DNA of 64,000 bases from Acidobacteriota bacterium (GCA_023389035.1 JAEWFC010000024.1:1-64000); one strand, 5' to 3'. Shown: positions 18,718 through 27,641, counted from the stretch's first letter. The notes: a model not told the origin generated them from the sequence alone. Translations and numbers: made by a program.

Positions 18718-20073
18718 ATGACGATCGCTAACAAAGCTTCATTTGTACTGATCTGCGTCGCGATGGCGTTTATGACGCTTGCGTACGGCGGTGTGCATCA
18801 GCCGGTGATCGCAGTGTTTTATCTTATCGTCGCGGTGCTGGCGATACTTTGGTCTATCGACGCTTTGCGAAGCGGGGTTATTCGAAAGAGCCTGAGTCCG
18901 CTCCAAATTCCCTTATATCTAGCGGCCCTTTACGGGCTGATACAGGTAATTCCTTTTGGGTACATCGATAACGTTGGAGGTATCGGATCGGTGGCTCGAA
19001 CGATATCGCACGATCCTTTCTGGACGCAGGTCGCGGCCCTGCATTTTCTAGCCCTCGGATTCTTTTTTTCCACTACGCTTGTCGTTCTGGATTCCGCAAA
19101 GCGAATTTCAAAGCTGGCGGCGTTCATTACCATCTTCGGTTTCGGCTACGCTTTTTACGCCATCCTGCAGTCGGTCTTAAGCCCTGACAGGATATACGGG
19201 ATCTACGACGCACTTGCACCGTTCGGGTCATTCGTGAACCGACATAACTTCGCCGCGGTGATGGAAATGTTCATCGCGATCCCGCTTGGAATGCTTTTCG
19301 CAGGTTCGATCAGGCCTGACAAACGGCTGCTGTATGTCACGGCGATCGCCTTAATGGGAGCCTCGCTCTTGTTGAGCGGCTCAAGGGGCGGACTGGTAGC
19401 GCTATTAGCGACGGTCATCTTTCTGGTGATCGTGACGGCACGCGGCTCCGGAACCAAAAAGCTTGTATTGCGTGGAGCGATGAGCTTGCTGCTGCTCGCC
19501 GCGGTCGTCGGTGGCGCGATCTTTGTGGGAGGCGACACTTCGCTTACGCGGATCGTCGACACCGCAGGGTCAAAGGACGTCACAACCGGCCGGTTCGAGA
19601 TCTGGGGCGTTACTCTGAAAATGATCGCGGCCGACATGCCGTTGGGCTCGGGTCTGGGAGCTTTTGGGGTTGCCTACACGCGGTTTGATGAAGGCAGCGG
19701 CCTGGCTCGTGTTGAGCAGGCACATAACGATTATCTTCAGGTCTTATCTGACGCCGGCATCCCTGGCCTGCTGATCGGAGCGGCGTTCCTTTATTTTCTT
19801 TATCTCGCCGGGCGGCGCGGTTTGCGTGCCCGCAATCTTATCCGCCGCGGGATCGCCACCGGTGCACTTGCCGGCATTTTTGCGATCCTCATCCATAGCG
19901 TTTTTGATTTTGTATTGCACACCAGTGCTGTGTCGATCACGTTTGTCCTTCTTCTCTCGCTACTTGTTGCCGCCGGATTCGAGTATCCGGACGACTTCGC
20001 AGACGGCCCGGACCAATCTCGCCTTAAACGTCGCGACCGGTCTAAAGCTAAGGTCGCCCCGTTCCCTCGATAG
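18718..20073 (+). CDS. O-antigen ligase / Wzy-like polymerase family membrane protein
   Basis: The 451-residue protein has about ten to twelve membrane helices. In the middle is the family signature GASLLLSGSRGGLVALLATVIFL, and a large periplasmic segment (about 280-350) contains FEIWGVTLKMIAADMPLGSGLGAFG and a conserved AHNDYLQVLSDAGIPG. These are hallmarks of the Wzy_C/WaaL superfamily, which joins or polymerises lipid-linked glycans at the outer face of the inner membrane. WaaL and Wzy cannot be told apart by sequence alone. It follows the DegT and TPR genes in one probable operon. Confidence 0.85.
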   Translation: MTIANKASFVLICVAMAFMTLAYGGVHQPVIAVFYLIVAVLAILWSIDALRSGVIRKSLSPLQIPLYLAALYGLIQVIPFGYIDNVGGIGSVARTISHDPFWTQVAALHFLALGFFFSTTLVVLDSAKRISKLAAFITIFGFGYAFYAILQSVLSPDRIYGIYDALAPFGSFVNRHNFAAVMEMFIAIPLGMLFAGSIRPDKRLLYVTAIALMGASLLLSGSRGGLVALLATVIFLVIVTARGSGTKKLVLRGAMSLLLLAAVVGGAIFVGGDTSLTRIVDTAGSKDVTTGRFEIWGVTLKMIAADMPLGSGLGAFGVAYTRFDEGSGLARVEQAHNDYLQVLSDAGIPGLLIGAAFLYFLYLAGRRGLRARNLIRRGIATGALAGIFAILIHSVFDFVLHTSAVSITFVLLLSLLVAAGFEYPDDFADGPDQSRLKRRDRSKAKVAPFPR

Positions 20074-20111
20074 GCCGCCAGGCGACTGTCGTTTCATCCG
20101 CCGATTTTTAG

Positions 20112-20117
20112 TAGAAT
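20112..20117 (+). promoter_or_regulatory. Candidate -10 element (TAGAAT), leaderless start
   Basis: TAGAAT lies exactly 6 nt before the ATG of the first M16 peptidase gene, and no Shine-Dalgarno is present. Transcription would then start at or next to the ATG. No good -35 is visible at 16-18 nt. Confidence 0.4.
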
Positions 20118-20123
20118 GCATTC

Positions 20124-21401
20124 ATGTCGTTAAAATTTGAACTTCCTCCCTTGGAGATCGAAGAGTTTTCCCTCGATAACGGATTACGAGTCGTTTTGAA
20201 TCGCGACCCGGCCGTCCCGGTCGTGGCTGTCGCTGTTTACTATGACGTCGGTTCGCGAAATGAGCGGGAAGGACGCACGGGTTTTGCTCATCTTTTTGAG
20301 CATATGATGTTCCAGGGCTCGGAAAACGTTCCGAAGGCCGGACACTTTCAGTACATAATGAAAGCCGGCGGCACGATGAACGGCACGACCTCTAGCGAGC
20401 GAACAAATTATTTTGAAACGATGCCCGCGGATCAGCTGCCGCTTGCACTGTGGCTCGAGTCTGACCGAATGCGTTCACTCGCAGTAACGCAGGAGAATCT
20501 CGACAACCAACGTGAGGCTGTAAAGGAAGAGAAGCGGCTGAGATACGACAACCAGCCTTACGGACAGATCTTCGACCTGATGAGTTCGATGATCTATAAG
20601 AACTTCGCGAACGCTCATTCGACGATCGGTTCGATGGAAGACCTGGACGATGCAACTGTAGAGGACGTGCAGGAATTTTTCCGTGTATTTTACGCTCCTA
20701 ATAATGCCGTTCTTGTGATCTCAGGCTCTTTTGATCCGGCGACCGCAAGGGAATTGGTTACTACCTATTTCGGCGATATTCCTTCGCAGCCTAAGCCGGC
20801 CGCGATCGACGTCACGGAGCCGCCGGAGGTCGCAGAAAATTATCGCGAGTGGCATGACCAGCACGCACCGCTGCCCGCATTTTTGCTTGGCTGGAAGATA
20901 CCGCCTCGGCGAACTCCGGAATTTCACGCACTCTATTTAGCAGGCAAGCTGCTGTACGACGGCGAAAGCTCGCGACTTTATCAGAAACTAGTTAAGGGCG
21001 AAGAATCGGTCGTTCAGCTTTTTGGTTTTACTGACGAACGCCGCGGGCCTTCGAGTATATTCGTCGGTGCGATCCCCAAACCCGAACAGGACCTGAGCAA
21101 GATCCGCGCGACGATCATGGCCGAGATCGACGCCATCGCTGCACATGGGCCGACCGCCGATGAAATGATGAAACTGCAGAACCAGCTCATCAACGACGCC
21201 GTCAGAATGCGGCAGTCGTCTATGTCGCGTGCACAGCAGATAGCGGAATACGCCCTTTATGACGGCGATCCGAATCTAATAAACACCGAACTCGATGAGC
21301 TGCTCGCCGTGCGGCCCGAACAGATCCGAAAGGTCGTGTCTGAGAATATGGATACCGAGAACAGATCGCTGCTGGACGTGATCCCGGGCGGAGCAAACTA
21401 A
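20124..21401 (+). CDS. M16 family zinc metallopeptidase, catalytic subunit
   Basis: The 425-residue protein has the inverted zinc motif HxxEH (His56, Glu59, His60 in FAHLFEHMMFQGSENV) and the downstream glutamate region NQREAVKEEKRL that supplies the third ligand. It has two M16 half-domains. No signal peptide is visible. Its stop overlaps the start of the second M16 gene by one base (TAATG). In bacteria such pairs form heterodimers in which one subunit carries the metal site, as in the mitochondrial processing peptidase. Confidence 0.92.
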   Translation: MSLKFELPPLEIEEFSLDNGLRVVLNRDPAVPVVAVAVYYDVGSRNEREGRTGFAHLFEHMMFQGSENVPKAGHFQYIMKAGGTMNGTTSSERTNYFETMPADQLPLALWLESDRMRSLAVTQENLDNQREAVKEEKRLRYDNQPYGQIFDLMSSMIYKNFANAHSTIGSMEDLDDATVEDVQEFFRVFYAPNNAVLVISGSFDPATARELVTTYFGDIPSQPKPAAIDVTEPPEVAENYREWHDQHAPLPAFLLGWKIPPRRTPEFHALYLAGKLLYDGESSRLYQKLVKGEESVVQLFGFTDERRGPSSIFVGAIPKPEQDLSKIRATIMAEIDAIAAHGPTADEMMKLQNQLINDAVRMRQSSMSRAQQIAEYALYDGDPNLINTELDELLAVRPEQIRKVVSENMDTENRSLLDVIPGGAN

Positions 21402-23122
21402 TGACAGAAGCAATAAGAATAACATCGCCCGGGCCGTTAGATCCCGTACCATTTAATATTCCGCACGCGTTTCGAACGACACTGCCGAACGGGCTGCGTG
21501 TCGTGATATTCGACGATGAGCGCTTGCCGCTGGTCTCGTACCGGCTTGCATTTCTTTCGGGCGATGCTAACGATCCTGCAGAGCACGTCGGCCTTACTTC
21601 GGCGATGACGTCGATGCTGACCGAAGGTACCGAGAATTATTCAAGCAGAGAACTCGCCGAGAAGATCGAACGTCTCGGTGCCAGCCTTCATGCGAACTCG
21701 TCCGAGGATTTCACGATCGCGTCTGCATCTGCGTTGACGATATATGCACCCGAGATGCTGCAGCTGCTGGCCGAGGTGGTTTTCGCTCCGACGTTCCCCG
21801 AAAGCGAGCTTAGCCTGTACAAGCGGAATGCTTTAGAGAATCTAAAGTTCAACCGTTCACAGCCGAATTTTCTTGCGAACGAACAGGTGGGCAAGTTGGT
21901 CTACGGCAAGCATCCGTATGGCGTTATCTCACCAAAGCCCGACGATATCGAGAAGTTGACACGAAGCCAGCTGGAGCACGCACGAAAGCTGGCGTTCCTA
22001 CCGAATAACGCAGTTTTCATCGCCGTGGGAGACGTAAGGAAAGACGAGCTGCTACTGGAGATAGAAGAGCATTTTGGCGATTGGGAAGCCGGCGACCGTC
22101 ATCTGCACGATATGCCCGCCATCCCTGAACGGACCGAACGAACACTGACGATCGTCGACCGCCCCGGATCTGCACAGTCGAACATAGTTCTGGCAAATGC
22201 CGCGATCCGACGCGATCACCCGGATTATTTCCCGCTGATCGTGATGAATCAGATACTCGGTGCCGGTGCGTCGTCCCGCGTATTCATGAATTTGCGCGAG
22301 GAGAAAGGATATACCTACGGAGCCTACACGCGGCTCGATACGAAGCGGCTTGCCGGTGACTTCGAAGCGACCGCCGAGGTGCGAACAGCTGTTACCGGTG
22401 ATTCTATCAAGGAATTTTTCTACGAGCTGGATCGCATTCGAAACGAGATCGTGCTCGATGGGGAACTCGACGATGCGAAGAATTTCCTGACGGGCGTCTT
22501 TCCGATCCGTGCAGAGACCCAGGAAGGCCTGACGAACTTGATCGTGAATCAGGAACTCTACGGGCTCCCGCACGATTATTTGCAGACCTACCGCGATCAT
22601 GTTAGTGCCGTCTCGGCGGCCGACGTACAACGGGTGGCTAACGAATACATCCACCCGGAAAAAATGGCCATGGTCGTCGTCGGAGATGCTCGGGAGATAT
22701 TGGAACAGGCACGCGGCTACGCAAGCAATGTAGAGATCTTTGATAAGGACGGGAAAGGGAAAGATATGTCAGATTATGAAGATTCGGACGCAGAGCCTGT
22801 AAATCTTGCGGGCGACTGGACCCTGACGCTGAACTTTATGGGCAGCGATGTTTCGATCAAGATGTCGCTCGAGCAGGAAGGGAACTCAGTGAACGGGAAT
22901 CTCACAACAATGCTTGGCGAGGGTGAGATCAAAGGCGGACGTATAAGCGGTTCCGATGTAACAGCTACTGCCGTTACCGAGATCCAGGGTCAGACCGTCG
23001 ATTTCATCATCAACGGAAAGGCGGATGGTCATTCGATGACTGGAACGATCGAATCGGCAATGATCCCCGAGGCACTGGAATTCAGCGGCACACGCGAAGT
23101 TGCGGCGATGAATACTAAATGA
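21401..23122 (+). CDS. M16 family peptidase-like partner without HxxEH, with C-terminal beta domain
   Basis: This 573-residue protein has the M16 fold (EKGYTYGAYTRL, with flanking helices), but the zinc motif is replaced: the aligned segment reads EHVGLTSAMTSML, so it should be catalytically inactive. It is the expected non-catalytic half of the pair with the gene it overlaps by one base. About 110 extra residues follow the M16 fold (after YASNVEIFDKDGKGKD): a repeated-strand domain starting NLAGDWTLTLNFMGSD and ending EFSGTREV, resembling small beta-barrel domains. A hairpin terminator begins 25 bp after the stop. Confidence 0.9.
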   Translation: MTEAIRITSPGPLDPVPFNIPHAFRTTLPNGLRVVIFDDERLPLVSYRLAFLSGDANDPAEHVGLTSAMTSMLTEGTENYSSRELAEKIERLGASLHANSSEDFTIASASALTIYAPEMLQLLAEVVFAPTFPESELSLYKRNALENLKFNRSQPNFLANEQVGKLVYGKHPYGVISPKPDDIEKLTRSQLEHARKLAFLPNNAVFIAVGDVRKDELLLEIEEHFGDWEAGDRHLHDMPAIPERTERTLTIVDRPGSAQSNIVLANAAIRRDHPDYFPLIVMNQILGAGASSRVFMNLREEKGYTYGAYTRLDTKRLAGDFEATAEVRTAVTGDSIKEFFYELDRIRNEIVLDGELDDAKNFLTGVFPIRAETQEGLTNLIVNQELYGLPHDYLQTYRDHVSAVSAADVQRVANEYIHPEKMAMVVVGDAREILEQARGYASNVEIFDKDGKGKDMSDYEDSDAEPVNLAGDWTLTLNFMGSDVSIKMSLEQEGNSVNGNLTTMLGEGEIKGGRISGSDVTATAVTEIQGQTVDFIINGKADGHSMTGTIESAMIPEALEFSGTREVAAMNTK

Positions 23123-23147
23123 GTTCTAGCGGCAGCGACTATTCTAT

Positions 23148-23175
23148 AAAGGGCGTGAAGAGTTTCACGCCCTTT
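23148..23175. terminator. Bidirectional hairpin terminator between convergent genes
   Basis: A perfect 12-bp stem (AAAGGGCGTGAA with TTCACGCCCTTT) has a 4-nt loop. It lies between the M16 gene on the plus strand and the DUF1579-like gene on the minus strand and includes the last codons of the latter. Confidence 0.75.
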
Positions 23176-23626
23176 CGAATTCTGTCTCGACTGCCCATTC
23201 TTCGACCCCGTCCGGCGTAACATTGAACATCAAATAACGGAAAGAATCGTCACCGGGTATTATCTCCGTTCGCCAGCCCCAATCAGGATGGTCGGGTACA
23301 GAATAGCTGCCGCTTACATTCAACCTGCCGCTCGCGTCCAGCGTCCCTGAGCAAATCATTAAAACGTTCGCAGAATGCCATGAATCCGTCCAAACCGCAT
23401 GTGCGGTGTCGGATCCGGGTGTCGCATTGATGATCAGTAAACCTTCACGCCGAGTCGCTTCATATTCCCACGTATATGCGATCTCAAGGCATTGACCTGC
23501 GACCCGCGGGGTTACAACAGCAGTCGATGCAGATTCCTTGATCGGATCCGGCATCCATGAAAGATTCAATCGGTTAGTGCCCAGCCAACGGCCTTCGAGC
23601 TTCATCAATGCTTCGTTGATACTCAT
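23165..23626 (-). CDS. DUF1579-like lipocalin-fold protein
   Basis: The 153-residue protein begins MSINEALMKLEGRWLGTNRL and continues with alternating strands (CLEIAYTWEYEATRREGLLIINATPG; AHAVWTDSWHSANVLMICSG; WGWRTEIIPGDDSFRYLMFNVTPDG), the pattern of DUF1579-like proteins, which probably have a lipocalin-like barrel. There is no signal peptide, so it should be cytoplasmic. No ligand can be assigned. It follows the Rad52-like gene on the same strand, separated by 147 bp with a stem-loop. No Shine-Dalgarno is visible. Confidence 0.65.
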   Translation of the reverse strand: MSINEALMKLEGRWLGTNRLNLSWMPDPIKESASTAVVTPRVAGQCLEIAYTWEYEATRREGLLIINATPGSDTAHAVWTDSWHSANVLMICSGTLDASGRLNVSGSYSVPDHPDWGWRTEIIPGDDSFRYLMFNVTPDGVEEWAVETEFERA

Positions 23627-23684
23627 TATTTTACGGTTTGCGACCAGCGGTGAAGAATATCACGATGCGGAACACCTGCAAAGG

Positions 23685-23750
23685 TTTGAGTTGTGAGTGT
23701 GGATAACTTCAGCCGTAGGGTCAAGACAGGACGGCCGCTCACAACTCAAA
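23685..23750. repeat. 13-bp inverted repeat with nested stem
   Basis: TTTGAGTTGTGAG at 23685-23697 and its exact complement at 23738-23750 flank a 40-nt loop, which contains a smaller GCCGT/ACGGC stem. The element lies between the Rad52-like and DUF1579-like genes. No T-run follows on the minus strand, so a standard terminator is not clear; a structured 5' leader is an alternative. Confidence 0.6.
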
Positions 23751-23773
23751 ACCAAGGCAGCATGGGAGATATC

Positions 23774-24469
23774 TTAGCCGGCCTTCTTGAATGGCACAGC
23801 TGTCGGTTCACTCTGAAGCCGATCGATCAGTGACGACGCCGCTCGGCGTGAAAGTTCACTGACCCGGCATTTCATCTGCTGTTTGCAGATCTCATCGGCA
23901 TCGACGCCGCGTTCACGCGCAATAGCACGGATCATCGCTAGTTGCTTCGTCGTGATCAATTCTGCGATCGATCGAGCCACCGGCTCGGTCGATGCGGCAT
24001 CATCGCCAGCCGCTGCGGGCTCGTCTGTTTCTCTTTTATAAAGATCACGAGCGATACCAAATTTTACGGCAGCACGTTTCAGGGCGTCGTGTTCTGCCTT
24101 TTTGATCCCCATCTCGCTGCGGGCGGATCCCGTGCCGATACCCTCACGCGTCACGCCGTCGATGGTGATCGCAACCGTAACGATGACGAATTCGCCGACC
24201 GTGCGAATATCCTTGACACTGTGGCCCCAATTCGGGGCGGTGCGGTCTAATACGTCTGCTACGCTGTGCCACTCTATATACCCGATAGTACGCATCTTAC
24301 CTTCGCGATCACGCCAACCGCTGCGGTGCCGGACCATTTCCGGTTCTACGTTGTTTCGCAGTTCCTTCAGCGTTGCGGTGAAGTTAAAAACATTGTTTCG
24401 GTCGATCTCGGTCTCAAAGATCTCCGGCTGCTCGATCTTGTTTTTTGTCAGCGTCTCTTGATTATTCAT
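23774..24469 (-). CDS. Rad52/Rad22-like single-strand annealing protein
   Basis: The 231-residue product carries a Rad52-type core (about residues 25-150): FNFTATLKELRNNVEPEMV, IGYIEWHSVADVLDRTAPNWGHSV, VTVAITIDGVTREGIG, and AEHDALKRAAVKFGIARDLY, which is the strongest family mark. Such proteins bind single-stranded DNA and anneal complementary strands; bacterial examples are often of phage origin. A C-terminal helical segment (ITTKQLAMIRAIARERGVDADEIC onward) is typical of phage-type recombination proteins. ATG 24469 is used because AAGGA lies just upstream; a longer frame from 24577 adds an atypical tail. It is divergent from an XRE regulator, and no other phage gene is nearby. Confidence 0.8.
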   Translation of the reverse strand: MNNQETLTKNKIEQPEIFETEIDRNNVFNFTATLKELRNNVEPEMVRHRSGWRDREGKMRTIGYIEWHSVADVLDRTAPNWGHSVKDIRTVGEFVIVTVAITIDGVTREGIGTGSARSEMGIKKAEHDALKRAAVKFGIARDLYKRETDEPAAAGDDAASTEPVARSIAELITTKQLAMIRAIARERGVDADEICKQQMKCRVSELSRRAASSLIDRLQSEPTAVPFKKAG

Positions 24470-24702
24470 TTCCTTGTCCTCGATTTTCGTGAAAACGAAC
24501 GGCGTCGGACGGTTTCTTGTTCCGGTGCCTGTTCTCGGAACGTCCTTTGTACGGATGCCGAGCCCTGTTCGCTGCATGCAGGCAGTTAGCAGCTCAGATC
24601 TCTATATGACAATTTTCAAACAGACGGCCTATCTTGAAGCCGTCCCATCTGTGAAACATCGTACCATACACCTTTTATTCGTTGCAAGAGTGAAACGAGG
24701 TG

Positions 24703-24743
24703 TTGCAATTAAAATTTTCATGTGTTATGTTTTACCCATGAAA
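24703..24743 (+). promoter_or_regulatory. Promoter and inverted-repeat operator upstream of XRE gene
   Basis: TTGCAA (24703-24708), a 17-nt spacer and TATGTT (24726-24731) form a plausible sigma70 promoter. Inverted arms TTTCATG (24716-24722) and CATGAAA (24737-24743) bracket the -10 with 14 nt between them, as an autoregulator operator would. The region is notably A/T-rich relative to its surroundings. Confidence 0.5.
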
Positions 24744-24792
24744 TGCGTAGTGCACCTATGACACTCACGACTCATGGAGGCAAATAGCAAAT

Positions 24793-25194
24793 ATGGCTTA
24801 TAAGAACGACAACTTTGTAAACACAGTGGAGCTCGGACGAGCGATCAAGAGGAGACGCGAGGAACTCGGGCTGAGTCTTCGAGATGTTGCTGACGTAACT
24901 AACGTTTCGGCATCGACCTTATCGCGTATTGAGAATGGGACCGGGAAGCCTGACGCGGACAATATCGCAAGGCTGACGGGTTGGCTGAGGATGCCTATCG
25001 ACCGGGTGATGAGCAAATCAGGCTCGGGATCTGAGGTTGAACCTGTGGTTTATTATCCGCACGAAGCAACGCCGGAGATCGTTGAGGCCCACTTGAGAGC
25101 AGATAAAAATCTTTCTCCTGAAACAGCAAAGGCTCTTTCAGAACTCTTCCGTGTTGCTTATAAGCAGTTTAGCGGACCGGGCGAGAGCAAGTAG
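24793..25194 (+). CDS. XRE-family helix-turn-helix regulator
   Basis: The 133-residue protein has a Cro/C1-type HTH at residues about 10-70 (LGRAIKRRREELGLSLRDVADVTNVSASTLSRIENG). A C-terminal region without known motifs contains a helical stretch (ETAKALSELFRVAYKQF). GGAGG at 24776-24780 is 12 nt from the ATG, longer than ideal. The inverted repeat around its -10 suggests autoregulation. It is divergent from the Rad52-like gene and may control both; this is inference from position. Confidence 0.85.
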   Translation: MAYKNDNFVNTVELGRAIKRRREELGLSLRDVADVTNVSASTLSRIENGTGKPDADNIARLTGWLRMPIDRVMSKSGSGSEVEPVVYYPHEATPEIVEAHLRADKNLSPETAKALSELFRVAYKQFSGPGESK

Positions 25195-25218
25195 TTTCAC
25201 CAACAAAACGAGGATAGT

Positions 25219-25653
25219 ATGTTCAACGCAAGTTACGCCGCAATCGAAGATGCTCGGCTTATGCCGGCAACGGCCGTGTCGAAAACAGATACGAAAGGTT
25301 CGTTATTTGCCCTTGATACAACCTTTGTCTTGGTTTTTCTGGCAATGGATCTCGGACGCTCATGGTCGATCGGTCTTGACACTTTATTGATGGCGACGAC
25401 GTTGATTGCGTTCACGGTGTTGCCTTACTTTCTGCCGTCTTCAGGAGATCGGCCTGAATTTGGGCGGTGGGTGATGGGGCGAAGCCTTTTGGCCGCTTTT
25501 GGCGTGACCCTAGGACTTATTCTGAACCAGGCAGTTGGCACACTTTTGCCCGAGTGGACGGCGTTTATGCCGATGACACTATTGATAATCGCGGCAGTGC
25601 TGAGCCTCTATTTCCAACTGTATGTTATACTTAAGCTTCGTTTGGCGAGATAG
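25219..25653 (+). CDS. Small integral membrane protein, unknown
   Basis: The 144-residue protein has four likely membrane helices (about 30-50, 55-72, 88-106, 113-138) after a roughly 28-residue soluble N-terminus. No family is recognised. A GAGG lies about 8 nt before the ATG. It is 24 bp downstream of the XRE gene and probably shares its promoter; a strong terminator 26 bp after the stop closes the unit. Confidence 0.65.
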   Translation: MFNASYAAIEDARLMPATAVSKTDTKGSLFALDTTFVLVFLAMDLGRSWSIGLDTLLMATTLIAFTVLPYFLPSSGDRPEFGRWVMGRSLLAAFGVTLGLILNQAVGTLLPEWTAFMPMTLLIIAAVLSLYFQLYVILKLRLAR

Positions 25654-25679
25654 GCAAAAGGCGTTAAACGAAATAAAAG

Positions 25680-25719
25680 AGGTCCGCGTATCGTTTCGGG
25701 AACGTACGCGGGCCTTTTT
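25680..25719. terminator. Intrinsic terminator
   Basis: The stem AGGTCCGCGTA / TACGCGGGCCT contains one G-T wobble, has a 14-nt loop and is followed by TTTTTC. It ends the XRE/membrane-protein unit and sits just past the 3' end of aroF on the opposite strand. Confidence 0.8.
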
Positions 25720-25734
25720 CTTTCCATCTTGTGG

Positions 25735-26787
25735 TTAATTCACTAGAGCTTTATTAGCATCGGCGTGAACAGTAAGAGGCGATACAGCTAAGCTGTTGTG
25801 AAGAGCATTGAGGCGGGTGACGAGCTCAGCATACTGCACCAGAGTCAGGGCTTGTGCTCCATCACATTTAGCCGCTTCGGGCTGTGGATGAACTTCGATG
25901 ATGAGTCCGTCGGCTCCAACGGCGGCTCCAGCCATCGCCATCGGTCCAACCATATAGTTGTGCCCGGTGCCGTGTGACGGATCGACGATTATCGGAAGAT
26001 GTGAGACTCGGCGAACCGCCGGAACGATCGAAAGGTCCAGTGTGTTTCTCGCGTGATCGGCGAAGGTGCGAATCCCGCGTTCGCACAATATTACGTCGTA
26101 ATTGCCCTCGGACATGATGTACTCGGCTGCCAACAAAAATTCATCGAGCGTGGCTGACAACCCGCGTTTCAGGAGGATCGGCTTTCGAGTCTTTCCCGCA
26201 TATTTGAGCAACGCGAAGTTCTGCATGTTGCGGGCGCCTATCTGGATGCAGTCACCGTATTTCTCGACCAGATCGATGCCGTGCTCGTCCATCGCTTCAG
26301 TAACGATGTTTAGGCCAAAACGCTCGCGTACCTCGCCGAGTATTTTCAGTCCGTCTTCGCCCATTCCCTGAAAGGCGTACGGGGAAGTTCTTGGTTTAAA
26401 TGCGCCGCCGCGGAAAAATTTCGCACCGCTGGCCGCAACCGCTTCGGCGGCCGCAAACACCTGCTCCGGGTTTTCAACCGCACATGGCCCGGCGATCATC
26501 GCTAGTTCACCGTCACCGATAGCCGCATTGCCGACGCGTATCACCGATTTCTCGGGCCTCAAGTCGGTTGAGATCAACTTATACGGCTTTGTGACACGGA
26601 TCGCATCCGCAACGCCGGGGAGATTCTCAAAATGCGTCGGATCTACAGATCCTTTATTACCGGTGATGCCGATCGCCGTGCGGTTTTCGCCGGGCAGTTC
26701 ATGCCCGCGGTACCCGAGGCTCTCGATAACTTCCATGACGCGTTCCACATCGACCGCGGTTGCGTCCGGTCTCATTACAATAAGCAT
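25735..26787 (-). CDS. aroF: 3-deoxy-7-phosphoheptulonate (DAHP) synthase, type I-beta
   Basis: This enzyme condenses phosphoenolpyruvate with erythrose 4-phosphate, the first step of aromatic amino acid synthesis. The 350-residue protein has an N-terminal ferredoxin-like regulatory domain (about 1-70, MLIVMRPDATAVDVERVMEVI) and a barrel with AGPCAVE, GGAFKPRTSPYAFQG, KRGLSATLDE and DPSHGTGH. The domain order is that of the Thermotoga-type I-beta enzymes. It follows trpA by 41 bp on the same strand, so it is probably the last gene of the trp operon and feeds its chorismate supply. Confidence 0.94.
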   Translation of the reverse strand: MLIVMRPDATAVDVERVMEVIESLGYRGHELPGENRTAIGITGNKGSVDPTHFENLPGVADAIRVTKPYKLISTDLRPEKSVIRVGNAAIGDGELAMIAGPCAVENPEQVFAAAEAVAASGAKFFRGGAFKPRTSPYAFQGMGEDGLKILGEVRERFGLNIVTEAMDEHGIDLVEKYGDCIQIGARNMQNFALLKYAGKTRKPILLKRGLSATLDEFLLAAEYIMSEGNYDVILCERGIRTFADHARNTLDLSIVPAVRRVSHLPIIVDPSHGTGHNYMVGPMAMAGAAVGADGLIIEVHPQPEAAKCDGAQALTLVQYAELVTRLNALHNSLAVSPLTVHADANKALVN

Positions 26788-26797
26788 AAAATAAGCT

Positions 26798-26821
26798 GGT
26801 TTACGATAACTGCAGTAAACC
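26798..26821 (-). other. Small hairpin between trpA and aroF
   Basis: GGTTTAC and GTAAACC arms (7 bp) have a 10-nt loop, 10 nt upstream of the aroF start. There is no clear T-run, so it may be an RNA-processing or translational element rather than a terminator. Confidence 0.4.
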
Positions 26822-26828
26822 TTTAACT

Positions 26829-27641
26829 TTAGGATTCACCGATTGGTTTTGCAACCGCCGGCACCAGCGACCGGGCGAACTTCCCAACAAGATCGACCAG
26901 GTCCGGTCGGCCGATCGAGCGTTCGATCTCATTAACTATCGCAGAACCCACGACCGCTGCATCCGCGTATTCCCATACTTCCGCTACCTGTTCCTGCGAA
27001 GAGATCCCGAAACCGACTGCGATGGGAAGGTCCGTTACCGCCCGAGTTCGTCGTACGAGTTCTGCTGCCGAGCCCGGGCTTTCTGAACCCGTGCCAGTAA
27101 CACCTGCTCTCGATACAGCGTAAATAAATCCCTCTGCATTTGCCGCGATCGAACGTAAACGTTCATCAGAAGTAGTCGGTGCGACAAGCGATATCAGATC
27201 AACACCTCTTTGTGCAAGAGCTGAAGAGATAGCCGCAACATCGTCTTCGATGGCGTCGACCACCAACATCCCATCAATTCCAGCGCGTGCGGCATCATCG
27301 GCTAGGCGATCGACCCCGTACCGCAGCAGCGGATTGACATAGCTAAAGAGCACGATCGGGACCTCAGAGCTTTTCCGGATCTCCTTGACCATTCCCACGA
27401 TCATTTGTAGGTCCGCACCGTTTTTGAGAGCTCGCATCGATGACGCCTGGATAGACGGGCCGTCAGCCATAGGATCGGAGAAAGGCACACCGAGCTCAAC
27501 AATGTCCGCGGGACCGTCAGCAAGTTCGAGGGCGAGCTTCAGTGACGTATTCATCTCCGGGTCACCGGCCGTGATGAACGGAATGAAGCCGCCGCGGCCT
27601 TTACTTCTCAGGCGTTCGAATGCCTCCCCGATCCGGCTCAT
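26829..27641 (-). CDS. trpA: Tryptophan synthase alpha chain
   Basis: The alpha subunit cleaves indole-3-glycerol phosphate to indole, which is channelled to TrpB. The 270-residue TIM barrel shows catalytic Glu49 (DIVELGVPFSDP) and Asp60 (PMADGP), and the phosphate-binding VGFGISSQEQV near the end. Its ATG overlaps the trpB stop by 4 bp (ATGA). It is the last of the six trp genes. Confidence 0.97.
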   Translation of the reverse strand: MSRIGEAFERLRSKGRGGFIPFITAGDPEMNTSLKLALELADGPADIVELGVPFSDPMADGPSIQASSMRALKNGADLQMIVGMVKEIRKSSEVPIVLFSYVNPLLRYGVDRLADDAARAGIDGMLVVDAIEDDVAAISSALAQRGVDLISLVAPTTSDERLRSIAANAEGFIYAVSRAGVTGTGSESPGSAAELVRRTRAVTDLPIAVGFGISSQEQVAEVWEYADAAVVGSAIVNEIERSIGRPDLVDLVGKFARSLVPAVAKPIGES

